5,381 nucleotides of DNA, from NCBI GenBank assembly GCA_016763335.1, contig JAESUD010000055.1, forward strand, positions 1 to 5,381, read 5' to 3'. Both the position numbers and the translations under genes were made by a program. Shown here piece by piece: positions 1 to 5,381 of the stretch. This stretch comes from Emcibacteraceae bacterium. Its GTDB lineage: Bacteria > Pseudomonadota > Alphaproteobacteria > Sphingomonadales > Emcibacteraceae. Under the pieces are notes generated by a model. It saw only the letters and a program-made list of their open reading frames with translations, did not search any database and was not told where the DNA came from. Numbering within the stretch: the first letter of the stretch is position 1; every line of letters starts with the position of its first letter.

Positions 1-52
1 TAAATATATATAGAGGCTGGTATAGTTTGCCGATAGCCGCAGAAAAGAAGAA

Positions 53-619
53 CTACTGGTTTTCATAGAGGATATCTTCCAACTCTTCACGGCTTCCTTT
101 TAGCACTTTATGTGATTCTGCATAAGAAAACCCAGCACGAGCCATTGCCCCCTGTTCTTTTTTTTCGGTTGTCTCCTGAATGCTTCTGGTTCTGAAGGGA
201 CCAAACCGTCTTTTTCTGGCATATTTAATGCAGCTTTGCATATTAATATTTGGTTTTTTTAAAGAAACTACATTGATAACATCAGAAATAATTTCAGTCG
301 GAACTCCCTTTGCCCGTAATTTATTTTTCATTATCGCCAAAGAATTTCCAGCATTTAAAAATGAATTCACCTTTGCTTCGGCATAAAGCCTATCATTCAC
401 TAAATTACTTTTAACGCAGCTTGCGGTAATTTCCTTAACCCATTCTGTCACATGTTCCCGGTTATCAGATTGTTTTTCATCCTCTGCAATTATTTTATCC
501 GCTTTTCTGGTTAAAATAAAAATTAAATTTGCCTCTGATGTTGCATATTTTTCGAGGTATCGATAGGCTGCGCGCTTAAGATAATCCTTCGTTAAATTTT
601 TATATTTGTATTTCTTCAT
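53..619 (-). CDS. recX: RecX family regulatory protein (RecA modulator)
   Basis: The 188-residue protein matches RecX, a small cytoplasmic protein that binds RecA filaments and limits their growth and recombinase activity. It is nearly all helical, as expected for the repeated three-helix units of the family. The N-terminal repeat has YLKRAAYRYLEKYATSEANL (residues 13-32), typical of alphaproteobacterial RecX. The middle repeat carries the family signature around DRLYAEAKVNSFLNAG followed by LRAKGVP (76-107). The C-terminal repeat has RRFGPFR, then ARAGFSYAESHKVL (137-173). Length is normal for the family. It ends with TAG. The ATG at 617-619 fits the usual short basic N-terminus, but there is no well-spaced Shine-Dalgarno sequence. 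recA is not beside it in this window. Its start codon lies only 21 bp from that of the divergent transporter gene, so its promoter must reach into that gene. The family assignment is secure; any effect on RecA here is inferred. Confidence 0.9.
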   Translation of the reverse strand: MKKYKYKNLTKDYLKRAAYRYLEKYATSEANLIFILTRKADKIIAEDEKQSDNREHVTEWVKEITASCVKSNLVNDRLYAEAKVNSFLNAGNSLAIMKNKLRAKGVPTEIISDVINVVSLKKPNINMQSCIKYARKRRFGPFRTRSIQETTEKKEQGAMARAGFSYAESHKVLKGSREELEDILYENQ

Positions 620-640
620 ATTTTAGATTAACCATTTCCT

Positions 641-1537
641 ATGACCGAGAATAGACCCTTATCACATTATTTATATTTATTGTTTCTTTCTTCCGTTTGG
701 GGATGCTCGTTTCTGTTTTTAAAAATAATTGCTCCAGACGTTCCACCGATTACGATCGCTGCAACAAGAATTACTATTGGGGTGCTTGTTATCCTTGCAT
801 ATGTATTGATAAAAGGCGGCAAGCTACCAACCCATTCGTCCATTTGGATGAAAGGCGCGATCATAGGTATAATTGGTGTAGGTATCCCATTTGTGCTGAT
901 TAGCTGGGCAATGCTTTATATAAATAGCGGAACCGGGGCAATTTGTATGTCTATAGTTCCTCTCTGCGTATTCATTATGGCCCATTTCGCCCATCATGAT
1001 GAAAGAATGAGTTGGACTGGCTTTATTGGTATTGTCAGCGGCATTTGCGGAATAATCGTACTTTTTTATGATACGCTCGCTGTAAATAACGCTGGATCGA
1101 TGGGTACATTAGCCCTGATTGCCATGCTCCTTGCCGCCTTTGGCTATGCATTTTCGAATATATTGATAAAAAAATATGTAAAAACAGAACCGATCAACAC
1201 CTCTTTTGTCATGCTGACAACAACGGCGATATTATTATGGCCTCTTGCTTTTATATTTGAACAGCCCTTGAATATTGATTTTGGTTCTACGGAAATTCTC
1301 ACTCTTTTATATCTTGGTATACTTCCAACGGGCATCACGACCATGGTTCTTGTTATATTCACGCAGAAGGCTGGATCAACTTTTGCATCATATAACACTT
1401 ATTTTATTCCCGTCGTTGGTATTTTCGCAGGATATATGTTTCTTGACGAAGCCTTAAAACAAACAACATTCCTGTCTCTTTCCTTCATAGTTTTGGGAAT
1501 ATATATAGCCCAAAAGAAGAAAAAGTTAAGAAATTAA
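641..1537 (+). CDS. DMT superfamily transporter with two EamA domains
   Basis: The 298-residue protein is very hydrophobic, with about ten predicted membrane helices (roughly residues 10-30, 36-57, 72-93, 97-114, 124-143, 154-175, 186-206, 217-240, 245-267 and 273-290). This is the usual length and two-repeat layout of EamA/RhaT drug/metabolite transporters of the inner membrane. Typical family features are the N-terminal SSVWGCSFLFLKI in helix 1, the A-x-R-I-x-I-G stretch in helix 2, the PL/PV kinks at the starts of late helices, GYAFSNILIKKY in the second repeat, and FLDEAL (267-272) near the end. The tail is lysine-rich (QKKKKLRN) and likely cytoplasmic. The substrate cannot be told from sequence; members export amino acids, metabolites or drugs. 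The chosen ATG sits just before helix 1, with no clear Shine-Dalgarno sequence. It points the same way as the sphingolipid block but is separated by 268 bp, so a role in lipid export is not supported. Confidence 0.87.
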   Translation: MTENRPLSHYLYLLFLSSVWGCSFLFLKIIAPDVPPITIAATRITIGVLVILAYVLIKGGKLPTHSSIWMKGAIIGIIGVGIPFVLISWAMLYINSGTGAICMSIVPLCVFIMAHFAHHDERMSWTGFIGIVSGICGIIVLFYDTLAVNNAGSMGTLALIAMLLAAFGYAFSNILIKKYVKTEPINTSFVMLTTTAILLWPLAFIFEQPLNIDFGSTEILTLLYLGILPTGITTMVLVIFTQKAGSTFASYNTYFIPVVGIFAGYMFLDEALKQTTFLSLSFIVLGIYIAQKKKKLRN

Positions 1538-1805
1538 GAATTAGATAAAATTTTACATAATCTGTTGATGTCTTTTATTAGTTGGCAAAAACCATTTTGC
1601 ACTGTAAAATGCATTTGAATAAATTAAAAAAATACTTGCGATTATATGTAGCAGCATGTATCGAGGTGAAAATATTTATTAAATTAATATGACAAATGAG
1701 TATTTTTTAAATAGGAAAATTTGTAATAAAGGGAAAAGCCAATTGTTTGATTATGGTCTTTTCTTTATAACATTATTGAAACAGCTTAAGTGACATAAAT
1801 CATAT
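1538..1805. other. AT-rich intergenic region upstream of the sphingolipid block
   Basis: No convincing gene is seen here. The stretch is strongly AT-rich. It holds a small inverted repeat at 1585-1600 (GCAAAA, loop ACCA, TTTTGC) that lacks a T-run, so it is at best a weak terminator for the transporter gene. A 34-codon ATG-to-TGA frame runs 1689-1793. A GAGGTGA motif at 1663-1669 resembles a Shine-Dalgarno site but lies about 19 bases before that ATG, too far to serve it. The most likely promoter for the ligase gene lies at its right end. Confidence 0.6.
1743..1771 (+). promoter_or_regulatory. candidate sigma-70-type promoter for the sphingolipid block
   Basis: TTGTTT (1743-1748, 3/6 to the -35 consensus) is followed after 17 bases by TATAAC (1766-1771, 5/6 to the -10 consensus). 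Transcription would start near 1778, giving a leader of about 28 bases before the ATG at 1806. The region is so AT-rich that chance matches are expected; a second candidate is TTGCAC (1597-1602) with TAAATT (1620-1625), also 17 bases apart. No operator was recognised. Confidence 0.3.
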
Positions 1806-3542
1806 ATGCTTGAACCTACACCAACATTCGATCCCGATCTTCCACGAAGATACGCAGATTTCGACACCCTACCGGAAGCACTGGATTATGCAGCAAAGGG
1901 CCAACGAGGGCTCAACTTCTATTCACCTCGCGGAGAATTAGAAACCAGCATTACCTATACTAAAATCCGTAAGCGCGCCCTAGAAATCGGTCGCAGGCTT
2001 GTACATTTTGGAATCGAAAAAAGTTCTCGTGTTGCCCTGATCGCTGAAACAAGCGAAGATTTCGTCTGTTATTTTCTTGGTTGCCAATATGCCGGCATGC
2101 TGCCTGTACCGCTTCCACTTCCAACATCTTTTGGTGGCCGTGAAGGATATACAGAACAGCTCCAGCAACAAATGAGAAGCTGCAAGGCAAGCGTTGCTTT
2201 ATCTGCCGCATATATGCTGCCGCTACTTGATGAAGCAACAAATGGGCTTGATATGTTATTTGTCGGCACACCCGATACATTTGAAGCGCAAGCAAGCAAA
2301 ACCGATATTAAAAATATAACACTTCCAAAAGCTAGCCCAGATGACCTTGCTTACCTTCAATATTCATCTGGAAGCACACGTTTCCCGCATGGTGTTGCGG
2401 TATCGCAAAAGTCACTGATGTCAAATAGTTACGGCATTGGACAAATTGGCATGGAAGTGGCCGACAATGACCGTGCCGTATCCTGGTTACCATTTTATCA
2501 TGATATGGGCCTTGTTGGCATGCTTATTTCGCCAATCGCCTTTCAGGTTTCCATCGATTACCTTGCTACGGAAGCATTTGCAAGACGGCCCATGCAGTGG
2601 TTAAAGTTAATATCCAAAAACAAAGGAACTATGTGTTCTGCCCCGACATTTGGTTATGAAATTTGTGCCAGACGGGCAAACTGAACCGACCTTGAAGGTC
2701 TTGATCTGTCTAGTTGGACTGTGGCCGGTATAGGCGCAGACATGATCAGACCCGATGTTCTTGAGACTTTTGCCGAGACTTTTAAGGATTGCGGCTTTAA
2801 TAAAAAAGCCTTTATGCCTAGTTATGGCCTTGCCGAATGTACCCTAGCCGTAAGTTTTGGCAAAAAACTTGCCGGTTATGAAGTTGATCTGGTGAGCGAA
2901 GAAGTTTTAAGCGGTGATGTAAAATCCGTTAGAGATCATAAAATTAATGGTAATAGTGCAAATTACCGTGAAGTTGTCAATTGCGGCAAACCGCTACCAG
3001 AATATGAACTTGAGATTCGCGACGAACATGATGATGCCCTTCTCGAAAGAGAAATTGGACGTGTTTGTGTTAGGGGTCCAAGCGTTATGGTCGGTTATTA
3101 CATGGACGAAGAAGCGACCAAGCAATGTCTATCTGATGATGGCTGGCTTGATACCGGTGATATTGGTTATATGGCAAAAGGATCGCTATATATCATTGGC
3201 CGCATCAAAGATTTGATCATCATCAACGGTAAAAACCATTGGCCACATGATATTGAGTGGGCCGTTGAAAAATTACCCGAATTGCGCTCAGGTGATAGTG
3301 CCGCCATCTCAATTCCCGGCGAAAATGATGAAGAAATTCCAGCCATTTTGGTTCAATGCCGCAAACGTGACGAAGAAGACCGTATTGATCTGGAAAACAG
3401 AATTAAACACGAAGTACAAGCTGTAATTGGTAAAGTGCCAAAAGTTATCTTGGTACCGCCAAGGTCATTACCGCGCACTTCATCTGGAAAATTAAGTAGG
3501 GTGAAGGCCCGCCGGCAATATCTCGAAGGTAATCTTTCTTAA
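1806..3542 (+). pseudogene. fatty-acyl-AMP ligase / acyl-ACP synthetase (asR-like), interrupted by one in-frame TGA
   Basis: Read through a single TGA at 2682-2684, this is one continuous frame of 578 codons, the normal length of a fatty-acyl-AMP ligase. Such enzymes activate a fatty acid with ATP and here would load it on the carrier protein at 4634. Visible ANL-family motifs in order: P-loop SSGSTRFPHG (187-196), WLPFYHDMGLVG (227-238), YGLAE (339-343), GWLDTGD (446-452), GRIKD (465-469) and LPRTSSGKL with the probable catalytic lysine K562. The N-terminal opening (LPRRYADFDTLPEALDYA) also fits the family. Codon 293 is the TGA, so normal translation gives a 292-residue piece with the P-loop but without the adenylate-binding and C-terminal catalytic motifs. 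No frameshift or other damage is seen on either side, so this is a recent nonsense mutation, a sequence error, or readthrough. The second half has a GTG (2721), but it lies inside the conserved stretch SSWTVAGIGADM and has no Shine-Dalgarno site. The start at 1806 also lacks a clear one. The P-loop has H where most relatives have K. Confidence 0.85.
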
Positions 3543-3574
3543 AAATAAATAACTTAATTGACGAATGAGTTACC

Positions 3575-3617
3575 AAAACGCTAATCTTATCCATAATAAG
3601 ATCGGCGTTTTCTTTTT
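3575..3617 (+). terminator. intrinsic-terminator-like hairpin between asR-like and cerR-like genes
   Basis: AAAACGC (3575-3581) pairs with GCGTTTT (3605-3611), and ATCTTAT (3584-3590) pairs with ATAAGAT (3596-3602). Between these arms are one T-G wobble and one A/C mismatch, giving a stem of about 16 positions. The loop is CCATA. A T-rich run follows directly (TTTTCTTTTT, 3608-3617). It lies 32 bp after the ligase stop codon and ends 10 bp before the next start codon, so it would cut or weaken transcription into the rest of the block. Confidence 0.8.
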
Positions 3618-3627
3618 GGGATGGTAA

Positions 3628-4563
3628 ATGAATAAACGAATAGCCTTAACAGGCGCTACTGGCTTTGTGGGGAAGCATTTGCTTAAAGAATTGCTTTCTC
3701 AAGGTCACCTTATCAATGCCCTCACACGCCGTTCCCAACCCCCTCAAGATAACGTCAACTGGATCATGGGTGATTTAAAAAATAAACCAGCCTTAAAAGA
3801 ACTCGTTTCTGGGGTTGATGTGATCATAAATGTTGCAGGTCTGGTAAAAGCAAATTCTAAGAATAAATTTTTAGCGGCAAATGCAACTGCTGTTTCCACA
3901 TTACTTGAGCAAATCAACAGCAATAAGAAAACACCTCACTTCATACAGATATCCTCGCTTAGTGCACGTGAACCACAAATTTCAGATTATGCCTTCAGTA
4001 AGTATCAAGGCGAAGAAAATCTTAAAAACAACAGTATATCTTTAAATTGGACAATGGTCAGACCACCGGGAATTTACGGACCAGAAGACACAGAAACATT
4101 AAAAATATTTAAAATGTTAAAATGGCATTTAGCGCTTTTTCCAGCAAGTCGTCACAACAGAGTTTCATGGGTACATGTTTCTGACCTTGTAAAAGCAATA
4201 TCGTTACTTATTGTAAATAAAAAGTATTTTGGTAAAATTATTAATGTTGATGACGGACGAGAAGATGGTTACTCACATGAAGAGTTTATGGCAACTGCTT
4301 CAGAACTTTTAAATATTAAACCACTAAAAATTACTATTCCTAAATTCATTCTTAAAGTCATTGGTCATATAAATGACACAGTTGGACGTATTTTAGGCTA
4401 TTCACCAATGGTATCTGCTAAAAAAGTGAACGAACTATGCCATTCCAACTGGATTTGTGATAAGAAAAGTAGTTTTAAAGACGATGAATATAAAACAAAG
4501 TTTAATTTAAAAGACGGCCTTAAACAAACCCTCGACTGGTATAAAAGCAACGAATATATATAA
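3628..4563 (+). CDS. cerR: NAD(P)-dependent epimerase/dehydratase-like oxidoreductase, probable ceramide reductase (CerR-like)
   Basis: The 311-residue protein is an extended short-chain dehydrogenase/reductase. It has the N-terminal Rossmann motif TGATGFVG (8-15), an acidic D49 in MGDL, NVAG (68-71), a serine pair at 109-110 (QISSLSA), the catalytic pair Y121-xxx-K125 (SDYAFSKYQGE), and the substrate-side motif RPPGIYGP (145-152). WVHVSDLVKA (181-190) is also typical. The family contains sugar epimerases and many reductases. Its place between an acyl-ACP synthetase and an ACP plus spt matches Caulobacter cerR (CC_1164), which reduces 3-oxo-ceramide; that function is inferred from the neighbours. 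A GGGA at 3618-3621, six bases before the ATG, is a plausible Shine-Dalgarno site and directly abuts the hairpin's T-run. The gene ends in three tandem in-frame stops (TAA TGA TAA, 4561-4569). The 3' two thirds are clearly more AT-rich (about 31% GC, hand count over 4081-4560) than the ligase gene. Confidence 0.85.
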   Translation: MNKRIALTGATGFVGKHLLKELLSQGHLINALTRRSQPPQDNVNWIMGDLKNKPALKELVSGVDVIINVAGLVKANSKNKFLAANATAVSTLLEQINSNKKTPHFIQISSLSAREPQISDYAFSKYQGEENLKNNSISLNWTMVRPPGIYGPEDTETLKIFKMLKWHLALFPASRHNRVSWVHVSDLVKAISLLIVNKKYFGKIINVDDGREDGYSHEEFMATASELLNIKPLKITIPKFILKVIGHINDTVGRILGYSPMVSAKKVNELCHSNWICDKKSSFKDDEYKTKFNLKDGLKQTLDWYKSNEYI

Positions 4564-4621
4564 TGATAATTTAGTAATAGATTTTCTGGGCCATATTTTG
4601 TAAATTAGCCAACCTATTCTA

Positions 4622-4625
4622 AAGG
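4622..4625 (+). promoter_or_regulatory. ribosome binding site of the ACP gene
   Basis: AAGG lies eight bases before the ATG at 4634. It is the clearest Shine-Dalgarno sequence in the window and fixes the ACP start. Confidence 0.6.
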
Positions 4626-4633
4626 TATAAAAA

Positions 4634-4882
4634 ATGACATTAAGCACTACAGAAATTTTTGATCAGATTTGTGAAATCATAACTCCGTTCAACCAGAAAT
4701 CTTTTTCTATAAATGCGGATACAACATTCGCCACCGACCTTGAGCTAGACTCACTTTCCGTAATGGATATGCTGGCAGCAATTGAGGATCATTTTGATGT
4801 TACAGTACCGCTTAACATACTTCCCGATCTTGAAACCGTTGGTCAGGTTGCCCAAGCTATAAAAAACATTCTTGACGAATAA
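4634..4882 (+). CDS. acpR: dedicated acyl carrier protein (AcpR-like, sphingolipid synthesis)
   Basis: The 82-residue acidic helical protein has the carrier-protein core DLELDSLSVMDML. Serine 40 in the DSL motif (39-41) is the expected 4'-phosphopantetheine attachment site, made active by a phosphopantetheinyl transferase encoded elsewhere. Helix 2 and the following EDHFDVTVP stretch are typical of ACPs, and the length is normal. The sequence differs from the housekeeping AcpP, whose core is usually GADSLDTVE, so this is a specialised carrier. It lies 70 bp after the cerR-like gene and 30 bp before spt, the same order as Caulobacter CC_1164, CC_1163 and CC_1162. The likely job is to accept an acyl group from the acyl-ACP synthetase and hand it to Spt; this partner assignment is inferred from gene order. 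The family call is firm. Confidence 0.92.
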   Translation: MTLSTTEIFDQICEIITPFNQKSFSINADTTFATDLELDSLSVMDMLAAIEDHFDVTVPLNILPDLETVGQVAQAIKNILDE

Positions 4883-4912
4883 AATAATAATTAATAGGTA
4901 AGATGAGTAAAA

Positions 4913-5381
4913 ATGACTCTTGATCTTTTCGATAAATTCGACAGCCTTCTCGCTGAATATAACAAACTTCCAAAAGGTGAACTTAACCCGTTCACAGTAA
5001 CTATGGAAGCCGTAATTTCACCAACTGAAGCTATTATTAACGGCAAAAAAACAATTCTTGCTGGCACCAATAACTATATGGGTATGACCTATAATCAAGA
5101 ATGTATTAAAGCCGCAGAAGAGGCTTTAAGAAGCTTTGGCACCGGAACAACTGGTTCGCGTGTATTAAACGGCACATATAACGGTCATAAAATATTAGAA
5201 GAAACCTTAAAAGATTTTTACGGCACGGATCATGCCATTGTCTTTTCAACGGGTTATCAGGCTAACCTTGGCGTCATAGCAACACTCGCCGGGCCAAAAG
5301 ATTATGTCGTAATTGATGCTGACAGTCATGCAAGTATTTATGATGGTTGCTCAATGGGTAATGCGACTATTGTTCGTTTCA
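4913..5381 (+). CDS. spt: serine palmitoyltransferase, N-terminal part (gene runs off the window)
   Basis: The ATG at 4913 opens a frame with no stop to the window edge: 156 codons plus one base. The protein is an alpha-oxoamine synthase, a PLP-dependent cytoplasmic enzyme that condenses an acyl thioester with an amino acid. Motifs: TNNYMGMTY (52-60), GTGTTGSRVLNGTYNGH (76-92), FSTGYQANLG (111-120) and DADSHASIYDG (135-145), in which H139 should stack on the PLP ring. The lysine that binds PLP lies beyond the edge. NNYMGMT together with the GSRVLNGTYNGH and DADSHASIYDG forms closely resembles alphaproteobacterial serine palmitoyltransferases rather than BioF, Kbl or HemA; with an ACP and a CerR-like gene beside it, Spt is the best call. 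A family total of about 400 residues implies some 60% is missing. A weak AGGTAAG lies upstream (4896-4902). An out-of-frame ATG at 4903 opens only six codons and is not the start. Confidence 0.9.
   Translation, partial: MTLDLFDKFDSLLAEYNKLPKGELNPFTVTMEAVISPTEAIINGKKTILAGTNNYMGMTYNQECIKAAEEALRSFGTGTTGSRVLNGTYNGHKILEETLKDFYGTDHAIVFSTGYQANLGVIATLAGPKDYVVIDADSHASIYDGCSMGNATIVRF

Noticed and set aside
1144..1398. Minus-strand open frame inside the transporter gene, and similar open frames inside recX and the ligase
   Set aside because: They are shadows of well-supported genes with clear family motifs in the other frame, and their own translations show no recognisable domain.
1585..1600. GCAAAA-ACCA-TTTTGC inverted repeat as a terminator of the transporter gene
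   Set aside because: It has a six-pair AT-rich stem and no following T-run, so it is too weak to call.
1689..1793. 34-codon frame ending 12 bp before the ligase start, considered as a leader peptide
   Set aside because: It has no properly spaced ribosome binding site, no recognisable composition bias such as a run of regulatory codons, and it overlaps the best candidate promoter.
2682..2700. TGA followed by a small inverted repeat (GACCTTGAAGGTC, 2688-2700), considered as a selenocysteine codon with a SECIS element
   Set aside because: The stem is only about 4-6 bp, begins three bases after the TGA, and has no recognisable SECIS loop. The bases simply encode D-L-E-G, part of a conserved-looking stretch, and a selenocysteine is not known in this enzyme family.
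2721..3542. Second half of the ligase as a separate gene starting at GTG 2721
   Set aside because: The GTG is the valine of the internal stretch SSWTVAGIGADM, has no Shine-Dalgarno site, and the conserved frame begins upstream of it right after the TGA. It is the rest of the same gene.
4903..4923. ATG at 4903 as an alternative spt start or a small gene
   Set aside because: It is out of frame with spt and stops after six codons.

Overview
The window looks like part of an alphaproteobacterial chromosome with rather low GC. The clues are a RecX with alphaproteobacterial sequence features, and a gene set that matches in content and order the sphingolipid (ceramide) locus known from Caulobacter (CC_1165 to CC_1162, recalled from memory). 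I cannot place the genus.

Layout: positions 1-52 are an edge stub with no gene. recX lies on the minus strand (53-619). Only 21 bp from its start codon, a DMT/EamA-family transporter runs divergently (641-1537). A 268 bp AT-rich gap (1538-1805) carries the most likely promoter region for the block that follows. That block, all on the plus strand, is: a fatty-acyl-AMP ligase/acyl-ACP synthetase (asR-like, 1806-3542) broken by one in-frame TGA; a strong intrinsic-terminator-like hairpin (3575-3617); an extended-SDR oxidoreductase (cerR-like, 3628-4563); an acyl carrier protein (acpR-like, 4634-4882); and the first 156 codons of serine palmitoyltransferase (spt, 4913 to the window edge).

How they work together, by analogy with Caulobacter: the acyl-ACP synthetase activates a fatty acid with ATP and loads it on the dedicated carrier protein. 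Spt condenses the acyl group with serine to give 3-oxo-sphinganine. An N-acyltransferase (bacterial ceramide synthase, not in this window) adds the second acyl chain, and CerR reduces the 3-oxo group to give dihydroceramide.

The two most notable points are the single TGA at 2682-2684 inside an otherwise intact full-length ligase gene, and the terminator-like hairpin that ends 10 bp before cerR and splits the apparent operon. Either the first gene is freshly broken (or a sequence error is present), or it is expressed by readthrough; in either case the downstream genes may be transcribed separately. No tRNA, rRNA, CRISPR array, insertion sequence or phage feature was seen.
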